This document shows, piece after piece, positions 37,401-43,395 of a stretch of DNA of 64,000 nt (positions are counted from its first letter, which is position 1; each line of letters begins with the position of its first letter). A program made the position numbers and the translations under genes. Below the pieces are notes generated by a model. That model was not told the origin of the DNA. It did not search any database and saw nothing but the letters and a program-made list of their open reading frames with translations. The stretch is taken from contig NZ_JAMLIG010000001.1 in the NCBI RefSeq assembly GCF_023954305.1, forward strand, positions 992,001-1,056,000, given 5' to 3'. The DNA comes from Mesorhizobium sp. (GTDB taxonomy: Bacteria; Pseudomonadota; Alphaproteobacteria; Rhizobiales; Rhizobiaceae).

Positions 37401-37601
37401 AATCACCCAGGCCCTCACCCAGCCGCTGCAACAAACGCTGTAATCTCAAGGATTGATCGAGCGAAGAAAAGCCGGGAGGAGGTTATCGCGGAGTTGCAAG
37501 CAATCGGTCGAGAGCAAAAATCCGTTGACGCACAGATATCTCGAGGTGATAGATCGGAAAAATCTGCGGTAACTGGCTGGGCAAATGATCAGTATGATTA
37601 A
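31434..37601 (+). CDS. Polymorphic RHS toxin: signal peptide, SpvB-like/VCBS region, YD repeats, RHS core, AHH nuclease tip
   Basis: Giant secreted toxin of about 2055 residues. The start is taken as TTG 31434 after GGGGGTGGGG, opening a signal peptide (LKTAFARLGLVLAIGLFSL) and then an acidic Pro-rich linker. A SpvB/TcaC-like domain begins near FPEAKGNGSLGYSFAID. Calcium-binding VCBS/FG-GAP repeats follow (DVNNDGRQE, DINGDGVDD, DIDGDGRSE, DLNGDGLTD), then a long YD-repeat shell. The RHS core ends DPETGLLYLNARYMDPAFG...DKNGH at residue 1837. The 218-residue tip carries the AHH endonuclease motif (A1954-H1955-H1956), so the effector is probably a DNase. The 3' end and the following gene are AT-rich, typical of exchanged tips. 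Confidence 0.88.
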   Translation: MKTAFARLGLVLAIGLFSLDGLAETAPHPDVAAKAGSPAIGNSSRVLGNDGPGLKEETPDEKVAPPSEKVDVEPAEVESKDGDEKAAEAEVAPAATPAPEAGLIPEIKAPTSNFPEAKGNGSLGYSFAIDAPDFRGLEPEIALTYLSSRKTKTGGTYQGWLGYGWGVDGIAVIERARPRGGVPAYNANDVYVLNGTELVACVSGMVSPSCSTGGTHATENESYNRIKYLASTLQWEITDRAGTVTTLSAVGTIANAGTLTPGTEAYNLAYQYRWLVTSVTDTHDNVVTYTYVCPALPTCYPNTITYNGSTIRFYREARPDYLLVANGRTLSTIATRVRTIAVLTGGVLRAAYGLEYDQAPVSGASRLVKIRQFGRDAAVNASGVISGGTERPQTVMAYGNYASGFSGYFVAPWSSGGSQLGLQTVAVDDVNNDGRQELVTYHHESEGARLRSVSSANAVAVHPLPSNLLSDLSGRFIGDQITKQWLVPSSTSSGGYVEFAANLAASFVSCSAASEPAMLVVCENIAEGPAFGGRVVADVRGNGIDEFVKPTTTGGSAQPFGAPPSDVLGDAIDRILGPGNTASQLFLHSRSGTVWSQTPLAMVDRLGAAAPRNCLSSEPKVMLNCIVGDINGDGVDDFTNIGTNYWFCSLNSCSPEVLLSIYLGTGDRFIKVNTGLGYGGFTNAQDTSLTDIDGDGRSELLTSSIDPITQMHYLEWGRFPNNSSVASSRKVLSFQSHLPNGNAGGDSDSNFQLVSGLTMAGSGTGDLNGDGLTDLLTSTVMTNSDGMPSKSYTLQLSVAPPVPTNLLTSVTNQLGGTASFEYRPSTVWANDYLPYPVQTVTKLTVSDGRGQSAVTDFTYSGGLFDHPSNKFLGFRKVIETKPLANGETARPKIETTYRQDVASHGLVQRADFKDGAGVVRKSVIETWTVNATAKPYTALNTSTTTVLTQNISLATRIDRVFDAYSNITSEKNYGRVVPPGEAGAGSDIAGDEVWTSRSFNPNTSAYIVSAPTSEAIRDNFDSASLTLRGTVYYYDGQAAYTSPPVKGDVTRKQIRKSHALGQIIYENFTYDSWGNKLSALDGAGNRTEWTYDATRHLFAVAERSPRYFANGSLPADTRHATSASFDDVCQQPLTRVDLNDVTHTYAYDAFCRLIDYRNTGTNFYRLISYFNDGAPANQSWVVYEPLPNAAGSSYLASYYDGRGRVWLEQKRGETASTPVRRTQTIYDARNNVARKSHPYFNGETPQYTETTYDWNDRPITVTHPDGASRTNFYYLAATLGYTSNLPLGYVRTVDELGRASQTYSSSQGQVIRIARQMEDATWRYEFRSWDPFGKLTQVRDNGLATWSYAYDNLGNRVSATDPDMGSWSYVYDAASRMTEQTDARGVVTAMSYDQLGRLTERRVTSPVIANPVLAANTYDQARAGYHNVGQLTTSTNGAATHQIDWRASGNEVRRISTIAGKSNTTSRTEDRSHKPIRMAYGPYTLNIGDAANPWTYTVSGELQSIPGTIASIEYEADGQTKRIDYANGVYTTFTYSPTRRWLTRIVTTRPTGTKIIDNSYTRDAAGRILSIDGIGTVEDWTYSYNNLDWLLSATNAGNAALSETFTYSATGNLLTRTRLSGAFTYPGTQAARPHAPLTLGSRTFTYDANGNTTYDGHRALVWDEANRLARVTMQTSQVIDYVYGPDGARARKTHPFGATLYPSADVEIDDTLATSDAYTRYPHMDVKIVGYTVFFLHRDHLSSVRTVTNSAGAVHETTAYAAYGERTNASFDTQKGYIGERYDPETGLLYLNARYMDPAFGRFISADDWDPVIEGVGTNRYAYAGNDPVNKSDKNGHAEGDPGYWGPGPIGPADTGVRSLDIGLNSLVSAANSAINPAIGFFAALEPYDDAITGIEMSVPASPATAPAKGIAKGVVTASHLAGSLFAISRSRIAQKAFAVSLQAAGKLGPGQKAHHIVEITNPNAQPARDVLSKWGIDLNDPVNGVGLTNHPGPHPAAATNAVISRIDRAKKSREEVIAELQAIGREQKSVDAQISRGDRSEKSAVTGWANDQYD

Positions 37602-37615
37602 TGTGAGAATTCTTA

Positions 37616-38167
37616 ATGACATTATATTGGAGAGTGCTGCCTAATATTAAGAATTATTCTTCTGCTATTGGACACAGGATACCATACAGCGCAAGCGATT
37701 TCTTACGACTAGATAGTGAGGCTGCAAAAATAGAAGAGAACACTCTTGTTTTTGAGTACGACATAGATTCCGGCCTCCCCTTTCCTAATTTCTTTCCAAG
37801 TGCTTATCATCCCGTTATGTTATTGGATGAATATGCATACCGTCGTTGTGAAGGATTCTTTTCGTGCCACTCATACATATACAATGGGATAATAGAGGAT
37901 AAAAAGTTATATTTGGTTGCGATCAATGAAGAGAGAAGCGGTTTCGATTACGTCGGATCAAAGTACGAAAGATATGAGCTCCCTCCCCCGAGAAATCGAG
38001 TTCGGCGAATCAAGAGATTGAATTTAGTCGATGACTTTAAGACAGATGTCGATCTTTTTCGCCTTAACGACGAACGGGAGATGAGATATGAGCTTATATG
38101 TCATAATAGATTCAAGAAATTTTATGAAGAAAATAAACTAAAAGGGTTGAGATTCGTAGAGACGTAG
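37616..38167 (+). CDS. Putative immunity protein for the AHH nuclease tip
   Basis: A 183-residue soluble protein starting 14 bases after the toxin stop, with much lower GC than the surroundings, as expected for an immunity gene carried with its tip. No confident family: the C-terminus (KKFYEENKLKGLRF) recalls Imm11/DUF1629-like immunity proteins, but the match is weak. By position it should bind and block the adjacent AHH nuclease domain. Confidence 0.65.
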   Translation: MTLYWRVLPNIKNYSSAIGHRIPYSASDFLRLDSEAAKIEENTLVFEYDIDSGLPFPNFFPSAYHPVMLLDEYAYRRCEGFFSCHSYIYNGIIEDKKLYLVAINEERSGFDYVGSKYERYELPPPRNRVRRIKRLNLVDDFKTDVDLFRLNDEREMRYELICHNRFKKFYEENKLKGLRFVET

Positions 38168-38252
38168 GGAACCGGTGATCAACCCGATCATCGTCATTGC
38201 AGAAGAAATAGCCTGATAGTCATCCATCCCCGGCTAAATTACTGTACAACGA

Positions 38253-38374
38253 GGGTAATCGGCTGACAGTTGCGCGTTGAGCGGGCGGTGTCAGGCGGCT
38301 TTGCTGGCTGGCTTGTTATCCTCCTTCTAGTTCGTGGTTCTGGGCCAGGCGGTCCCGCACTCGCCTCCATGCGG
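38253..38374. repeat. Cassette-boundary repeat, copy 1 (possible IS scar)
   Basis: About 122 bases that recur, diverged, at 42355-42476; both copies end in ATGCGG and are followed at once by RHS-core sequence. On the minus strand both encode a similar protein end (RRVRDRL and RRVRDGL followed by a charged tail and stop), which looks like a transposase C-terminus. The element type was not identified. Confidence 0.5.
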
Positions 38375-38615
38375 ACGGAGCAGCAAGCTGTCGATCGACG
38401 GTATCGGGACAGTGGAGGACTGGACCTATAGCTACAACAATCTCGACTGGCTGCTTAGTGCCACCAATGCCGGCAACGCGGCGCTGTCGGAAACCTACAC
38501 CTATTCCGCCACCGGCAACCTGCTCACCCGCACGCGGCTTTCCGGCGCCTTCACCTATCCGGGCACTCAGGCGGCGCGGCCGCATGCGCCGCTGACGCTC
38601 AGCGCGCGCAGCTTC

Positions 38616-38710
38616 CGGCCCGGGTCCCGCTGCCTGCGGCAGCTCCCGGGCGTTCGCCCGCCTTCGGTCATGCCACCGGCATGACCGATCCTGCGGACCG
38701 GCGGCTCACC
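38616..38710. repeat. Three-hairpin repeat (family H), copy a
   Basis: A 95-bp insertion in the RHS-core copy, directly before CTAC of the core. It folds as three successive hairpins with 3-base loops: GCTGCC-TGC-GGCAGC, CGGTCATGCC-ACC-GGCATGACCG and a short TCC-TGC-GGA stem. It ends GGCTCACC. Absent from the intact core at 36280-36480. Confidence 0.8.
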
Positions 38711-38815
38711 CTACGACGCCAACGGCAACACCACCTATGACGGCCACCGCGCACTCGTCTGGGACGAGGCCAACCGGCTGGCGCGGGTGACGATGCAGAC
38801 CAGCCAGGTGATCGA

Positions 38816-38912
38816 CCGGCCGGCCCGGGTCCCGCTGCTTCGCAACTCCCGGGCGTTCGCCGCCTTCGGTCATGCCACCGGCATGACCGATCCTGCGGAC
38901 CGGCGGCTCACC
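38816..38912. repeat. Three-hairpin repeat (family H), copy b
   Basis: Inserted about 105 bases downstream of copy a, again directly before CTAC of the core. The first hairpin is reduced to CTGC-TTC-GCAA; the second is identical to copy a. It differs from copy a by one missing C (TTCGCCGCC instead of TTCGCCCGCC), which serves as a marker for the hybrid copy at 40769. Confidence 0.8.
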
Positions 38913-39536
38913 CTACGGGCCGGATGGCGCACGCGCCAGGAAGACGCACCAGTTCGGCGCGACGCTCTATCCGTCGGCCGACGTCGAGATCGACGACACG
39001 CTGGCGACGTCGGACGCCTACACCCGCTATCCGCACATGGACGTGAAGATCGTCGGCTACAGCGTCTTCTTCCTCCACCGCGATCGTCTCTCTTCGGTGC
39101 GCTATGTCACCAACTCGGCCGGCGCCGTGCACGAAACCACCGCCTACGCCGCCTATGGCGAGCGCACCAATGCCAGCTTCGACACGCAGAAGGGCTATAT
39201 CGGCGAGCGCTACGACCCCGAGACCGGCCTCCTCTACCTCAACGCCCGCTACATGGACCCGGCCTTCGGACGGTTCATCTCACCCGACGACTGGGACCCG
39301 GTGCTGGAGGGGGTGGGGACGAACAGGTATGCCTATGCACAGAACGACCCGGTGAACAAGAGCGATAAGAATGGGCATCAGGCGAGCGATCGGGCGACGA
39401 TGCCGATACAGACGACAGTAAGAGCCTTGCGGAAGCTCTTGCACAGACCCTCGCGCCGGCGCTAACGGCAGCACGTGAGGCATTTGTAGGCATCGGAATA
39501 AAGGCAGCGTCGGTCCCGATAGGGATAGCGATCGCG

Positions 39537-39950
39537 GTGTTCGCGCCCACGCAGGTCGCGCCGGGGACGTGCGACGGCGGTGCCTGCAATCCCATGGTCA
39601 GTTCAACGAATGGGCCCGCGGGACCAGCGTCGCCCGATACGTCCGGATTGTCCGCGACGCCACCCGACCCGGAGGATGATAACAAAGATAAAGAAAAAGA
39701 ACCCGGCTGGACCTTTGGAAGCCATAAGACTGACGCCAAATGGGCGAATCAGATGGAGCAACGCGGCTGGACAAAGGCTCAAATCGATGAGGCGTTGCAG
39801 AACACCAAGTCGCGCGTGCCGGCGGTAAACAATGTTAATCCACAAAACGCGGCGTCACGATATTCACATCCGACAACTCAAAAATCTGTCGTGATTGATG
39901 ACGTGACGAAGCAAATTCTGCATGTTGGCAAGGAAGGGTATAAATACTAA
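39537..39950 (+). CDS. Displaced toxin tip with colicin E5-like RNase domain
   Basis: The C-terminal segment KWANQMEQRGWTKAQIDEAL followed by a basic, Asn-rich stretch and ILHVGKEGYKY matches the colicin E5-type tRNA-cleaving RNase fold (WAxQMxxRGWT pattern). The tip frame is already open from 39369 (SLAEALAQTLAPALTAAR), but it is in a different phase from the preceding RHS core, so a frameshift near 39370-39390 separates them. Translation from ATG 39537 would give 137 residues. It is probably silent unless recombined into the main gene. The immunity gene overlaps its stop by one base. Confidence 0.65.
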   Translation: MFAPTQVAPGTCDGGACNPMVSSTNGPAGPASPDTSGLSATPPDPEDDNKDKEKEPGWTFGSHKTDAKWANQMEQRGWTKAQIDEALQNTKSRVPAVNNVNPQNAASRYSHPTTQKSVVIDDVTKQILHVGKEGYKY

Positions 39951-40174
39951 TGACAGAAGAAATTTCTGCTTATGTCCGACTGTTAGGGGAGGGAACAGAC
40001 GTGTATCGTCCGGTACAATTAGAACGTCTAAGCGACGGCATATTTGTTGTGCAAGAAAAATTCTATGATCCCGACGACGAAAAATGGGAGTTTCCACCGG
40101 GAAGTATTGTTAAATTGACAAAACACATGCTTTCAGACGGATCTCAAATTTCGGTTTGTAATAGGACCCCTTGA
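39950..40174 (+). CDS. Putative immunity protein for the colicin E5-like tip
   Basis: A 74-residue acidic protein (MTEEISAYVRLLGEGTDVYR; later EKWEFPPGSIVKL) whose ATG overlaps the tip stop (TAATG). Small proteins of this VRLLGEGTDVxRPV type are frequent beside bacterial toxin domains, from memory. The acidic character suits inhibition of a basic RNase. AT-rich compared with the flanking core. Confidence 0.6.
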   Translation: MTEEISAYVRLLGEGTDVYRPVQLERLSDGIFVVQEKFYDPDDEKWEFPPGSIVKLTKHMLSDGSQISVCNRTP

Positions 40175-40579
40175 ACCAGTAGGTTTGTCGATGGACCTAC
40201 ACCGTCAGCGGCGACCTTTATTCGATCCCCGGCACCATCGCCTCGATCGAATATGAAGCCGACGGCCAGACGAAGCGCATCGACTATGCGAACGGAGTCA
40301 CCACCACCTTCACCTATTCGCCGACGCGGCGCTGGCTGACGCGGATCGTCACAACCCGGCCGAACGGCACCAAGATCATCGACAACAGCTACACCCGCGA
40401 CGCGGCCGGCCGCATCCTGTCGATCGACGGTATCGGGACAGTGGAGGACTGGACCTATAGCTACAACAATCTCGACTGGCTGCTTAGTGCCACCAACGCC
40501 GGCAATGCCGCGCTGTCGGAAACCTTCACCTATTCCGCCACCGGCAACCTGCTCACCCGCACGCGGCTTTCAGGCGCAT

Positions 40580-40681
40580 CCGGACGGGTCACCGCTGCTT
40601 CGCAGGCCCGGCGTTCGCCGGCCTGACCTGATGCCACCGGCATCAGGTCTTCCGCGCCTTGCGCGGAACCGGCCGCTCACC
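40580..40681. repeat. Three-hairpin repeat (family H), copy c (diverged stems)
   Basis: Inserted before CTAT of the core. The stems differ from copies a and b but remain paired: CTGC-TTC-GCAG, ACCTGATGCC-ACC-GGCATCAGGT and TTCCGCGC-CTT-GCGCGGAA. Compensatory changes on both sides of the stems indicate that RNA or single-strand structure is conserved rather than sequence. Confidence 0.8.
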
Positions 40682-40709
40682 CTATCCGGGCACTCAGGCG
40701 GCGCGGCCC

Positions 40710-40756
40710 CATGCGCCGCTGACGCTGGGCAGCCGCATGCGCCGCTGACGCTGGGC
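40710..40756. repeat. 26-base tandem duplication in RHS core
   Basis: CATGCGCCGCTGACGCTGGGC occurs at 40710-40730 and again at 40736-40756; the intact core has it once. A small slippage or recombination scar in the silent cassette. Confidence 0.8.
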
Positions 40757-40768
40757 GCGCGCAGCTTC

Positions 40769-40862
40769 CGGCCCGGGACCCGCTGCCTGCGGCAGCTCCC
40801 GGGCGTTCGCCGCCTTCGGTCATGCCACCGGCATGACCGATCCTGCGGACCGGCGGCTCACC
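40769..40862. repeat. Three-hairpin repeat (family H), copy d, recombination hybrid
   Basis: The left flank (GCGCGCAGCTTC) and first hairpin are those of copy a, while the marker TTCGCCGCC and right flank (CTACGGGCCGGA) are those of copy b. The copy therefore joins what in cassette 2 are two separate insertion sites, with the intervening core deleted. Confidence 0.85.
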
Positions 40863-40986
40863 CTACGGGCCGGACGGCGCCCGGGCGAAGAAGACGCATC
40901 AATTCGGCGCGACGCTCTATCCGTCGGCCGACGTCGAGATCGACGACACGCTGGCGACGTCCGACGCCTACACCCGCTATCCGCAC

Positions 40987-41889
40987 ATGGACGTGAAGAT
41001 CGTCGGCTACAGCGTCTTCTTCCTCCACCGCGATCATCTGTCCTCGGTGCGAACCGTCACCAATTCGGCCGGCGCGGTGCACGAAACCACCGCCTACGCC
41101 GCCTACGGCGAGCGCACCAATGCCAGTTTCGACACACAGAAAGGCTACATCGGCGAGCGCTACGACCCCGAGACCGGCCTCCTCTACCTCAACGCACGCT
41201 ACATGGACCCTGCCTTCGGACGGTTCATCTCGCCGGATGATTGGGACCCGGTGATCGAGGGCGTGGGGACGAACAGATATGCCTATGCCGGGAATGATCC
41301 GGTGAACAAGAGTGATAAGAATGGGCATATCGGCTTTACCGGCGGCTTATTCGCTGAATACACGCCAGGTATCGGTGTCTTTGGCTCGGTGCAGGTAAGC
41401 TTTTCAGTTCCGGGCTCATACTTCGGGATAGATGATGATGACACTTTTGATGCGGCAGTATCGGCCAGCGTCGGGGGTAGACTCGGTGTTGCAAATGCCA
41501 CGGGTATTTATGGGGGATTCGGCCCAGGTACGAGCAAAAAATCTGCTGAAGAAGCCGAGGCGGTCTCGGTGGGCGTAACCGTGGACGCTGCATTGTCAGG
41601 GCCGCTAGGTGGTATAACTGGTTCCGTAGCGATCGCGGGTAGTGGATCTACTATGGCAGGAGGCGCAAGGTCCCCCAACAAGGCTGCGCCAACTGCACCA
41701 ACACCGAGTCTGAAGGGAGGTGTGCAAGTCTCGGCAGGTCCAACTGGTCACATCGGCATTTCTGCCCGAGGAGTGATAAACACAGTAAAGGGATGGTTCT
41801 CTGACGAAGTCGATGACAATCCGTCTCCGCAGAAATCGGAGAATGAAAATGACGCAAAAAGCGACAATGGTCCCGAATCTGATGACTAA
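40987..41889 (+). CDS. RHS-core end with unrecognised Gly-rich toxin tip
   Basis: Residues 1-118 repeat the conserved RHS core end (RYDPETGLLYLNARYMDPAFG to KSDKNGH). The remaining 180 residues are a tip that I do not recognise: Gly/Ser/Ala-rich beta segments (GSVQVSFSVPGSYFGIDDDD; ASVGGRLGVANATGIYGGFG) and an acidic tail. Core and tip are in the same frame here. The next gene encodes a membrane protein, so the tip may act on membranes. No promoter or secretion signal is present; it is presumably a silent cassette. Confidence 0.6.
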   Translation: MDVKIVGYSVFFLHRDHLSSVRTVTNSAGAVHETTAYAAYGERTNASFDTQKGYIGERYDPETGLLYLNARYMDPAFGRFISPDDWDPVIEGVGTNRYAYAGNDPVNKSDKNGHIGFTGGLFAEYTPGIGVFGSVQVSFSVPGSYFGIDDDDTFDAAVSASVGGRLGVANATGIYGGFGPGTSKKSAEEAEAVSVGVTVDAALSGPLGGITGSVAIAGSGSTMAGGARSPNKAAPTAPTPSLKGGVQVSAGPTGHIGISARGVINTVKGWFSDEVDDNPSPQKSENENDAKSDNGPESDD

Positions 41890-42316
41890 GATAGAGAAGA
41901 TATATGTCTCTGGATGTCTGACTTTGAATATTGCATATTGGATATCTGTATTATATTATAGACGAATTGATATCGCACTGCTGATCTCCGCGCTCTTGAT
42001 AGCGGGATCTTTCTCTTTGAAAGATCGAGTTATCTATTTGCATAGGTTATTAAAAAAGCAAGAGGCAAAGAAGAGGATTGGACACTGGCGGCCATTGTCT
42101 GACGGTATAGAAACGCTAAGGGCAAAAATCTCTCACATAGGAGGCATGCCACCACTGAGCTATTCCCTTACGTTCATGTTAGCGGTCATGAGCGGTATGA
42201 AATATGGATGGCGCGAATGGGTCACAGCTATACCCGCAGCAACATTTGTCTTGCTATTCGTATCGGTCCAGGTTGCGATAGCTGCTGCGGAACGTGAAAC
42301 TAACAGTACGAAATGA
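41849..42316 (+). CDS. Four-helix membrane protein, candidate immunity protein for the Gly-rich tip
   Basis: A 155-residue AT-rich gene overlapping the tip's last 41 bases in another frame. Four hydrophobic segments are visible: LTLNIAYWISVLYY, IALLISALLIAGSF, YSLTFMLAVMSGM and ATFVLLFVSVQVAIAA. ATG 41849 is chosen because GGAG lies seven bases upstream. Membrane immunity proteins typically protect against pore-forming or membrane-active toxins; this role is inferred from position. Confidence 0.6.
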   Translation: MTQKATMVPNLMTKIEKIYVSGCLTLNIAYWISVLYYRRIDIALLISALLIAGSFSLKDRVIYLHRLLKKQEAKKRIGHWRPLSDGIETLRAKISHIGGMPPLSYSLTFMLAVMSGMKYGWREWVTAIPAATFVLLFVSVQVAIAAAERETNSTK

Positions 42317-42354
42317 GTTTCATGTGAATGTTTCGGTGTATCCACATGTATAGG

Positions 42355-42476
42355 GAGCGTAATCGGCTGGAGCTCTGCTTTAAGCGGGTAGTGTCAGGCG
42401 ACTTATCTGGCTGGCTTGTTTTCCTCCTGCGGCTTGGTGGTTTCGGGCAGGCCGTCCCGAACTCGCCTTCATGCGG
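42355..42476. repeat. Cassette-boundary repeat, copy 2
   Basis: Diverged second copy of 38253-38374 (shared stretches TAATCGGCTG, GTGTCAGGCG and CTGGCTGGCTTGTT). On the minus strand it reads RRVRDGLPETTKPQEENKPAR then stop, again like a transposase end. It abuts the last RHS fragment. Confidence 0.5.
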
Positions 42477-42835
42477 CCGGCCGCATCCTGTCGATCGACG
42501 GTATCGGGACAGTGGAGGACTGGACTTATACCTACAACAATCTCGACTGGCTGCTTAGTGCCACCAATGCCGGCAACGCCGCGCTGTCGGAAACCTACAC
42601 CTATTCCACCACCGGCAACCTGCTCGCGGCTGGCGGGCATGCCGGCGACGACAACTTCCGTCCGTGTCTCGCGTTCGATCCGACCGATCCGGATGAAGCC
42701 GAGCGGGTTGACGTATGTGTCCAAAGACCGGACGTTCGAGATGCTTCGCCGGCGGGCGCCGTCACCGGCGAGCACGGTATCGGCTACAGGAACCGGCCGC
42801 CGCTGACGATGGACAAGGTTCCGGGCGACGCGTGA
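42477..42835 (+). pseudogene. RHS-core scrap fused to a FAD-linked oxidase C-terminal remnant
   Basis: The first 150 bases are RHS core (AAGRILSIDGIGTVEDWTY to TGNLL). From about 42629 the frame reads GHAGDDNFRPCLAFDPTDPD and later TGEHGIGYRNRPPL, the hallmark C-terminal motifs of GlcD/D-lactate dehydrogenase-type FAD-linked oxidases (GHxGDGNFH and TGEHGIG). The section between them is shortened and the rest of the oxidase is missing. Evidently a deletion joined the toxin locus to an older oxidase gene. Confidence 0.7.
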
Positions 42836-42995
42836 TGCCGCCCCCGAGCGCGGCGCCGACAGGTCAATGCGATGAGCCGGGCAGGTTCCTGGATGCCTGC
42901 CGGCCTATTCGGTGTGTCTGCCGGGCGATGGCGTGCCCTCCGCGGCTGCCCCCGCAACCGGCGGCGGCCTCGAATGACCTGAGCTCAGAGAATTT

Positions 42996-43071
42996 TGGTG
43001 CCGCTTGCGTGACTCGAACACGCGACCCCATCATTACGAATGATGTGCTCTACCGACTGAGCTAAAGCGGC
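42996..43071 (-). tRNA. tRNA-Thr (anticodon CGT)
   Basis: On the minus strand a complete cloverleaf of 76 bases including encoded CCA: acceptor GCCGCTT/AAGCGGC, D-loop AGTCGGTAGA, anticodon stem CATCA/TGATG with loop TTCGTAA (anticodon CGT), and T-arm GTTCGAGTC. Its 3' end points towards the RHS locus. Confidence 0.95.
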
Positions 43072-43395
43072 AATCCGGCGCTCTCCGCAAGGCGGTGCAG
43101 CGTGGTGCGCGTCATATCGGCAATGGCGGCGGAATTCAAGCCGAGGGCTCCGATTTCTCAGGGCAATCGCATATGGAGTTCGCGAGGCCTTACCCCACCC
43201 CCAACCCCTCCCCACAAGGGGGAGGGGACGCGAATCCCGCCCATACCCTCGCAAATGCCTGCCGGAACGGCCCGGGCTAGGTGCGGCGGACCAGTTGGCG
43301 CGGAAACCGAACCGGCGCCCGCCCGCCCCGGCCGGGCGGACCGATGCGCCCGGTTTCGCGGCCGGGGCCGCAGTCGCCCGGCTCGTGCCGCGTCG
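43072..43395. other. Non-coding gap between tRNA-Thr and paaG
   Basis: About 320 bases without a credible gene. The only recognisable element is a single repeat arm at 43191-43227; the remainder shows no promoter or RNA that I can support. Confidence 0.5.
43191..43227. repeat. Single arm of palindromic repeat family A
   Basis: TACCCCACCCCCAACCCC followed by TCCCCACAAGGGGGAGGGG matches the arms of the elements at 4885-5017 and 61371-61508, but no partner arm is nearby, so it is a solo or half-deleted copy. Confidence 0.75.

Larger units (their letters stand above)
38389..39387 (+). pseudogene. Displaced RHS-core fragment of cassette 2
   Basis: Repeats the main toxin's core from LSIDGIGTVEDWTYSYNN to SDKNGH (equivalent to about 36139-36944) with high nucleotide identity, but is interrupted by two copies of a three-hairpin repeat (38616-38710 and 38816-38912) that break the frame. 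It has no start codon of its own for the whole segment; an ATG at 39037 opens the last part (MDVKIVGYSVFF). It would become functional only after recombination into the intact gene, supplying the downstream tip. Confidence 0.8.
40192..40986 (+). pseudogene. Displaced RHS-core fragment of cassette 3
   Basis: Begins within a few bases of TGGACCTACACCGTCAGC, matching the main gene from about 35914, and runs through LSIDGIGTVEDWTYSYNN. It is broken by three-hairpin repeats at 40580-40681 and 40769-40862 and by a 26-base tandem duplication (40710-40756). A segment of about 105 bases present in cassette 2 between its two hairpin repeats is missing here. The frame is restored only from about 40863 onward, where the tip-bearing reading frame begins. 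Confidence 0.8.

Noticed and set aside
38389..42628. Possible CRISPR or tandem-repeat array because of recurring core segments
   Set aside because: The repeats are long coding RHS-core pieces with unequal spacing and no short regular spacers.
42996..43071. Integrated island with tRNA attachment repeat
   Set aside because: No integrase gene and no second copy of the tRNA 3' end were found in the window, so only the adjacency can be stated.
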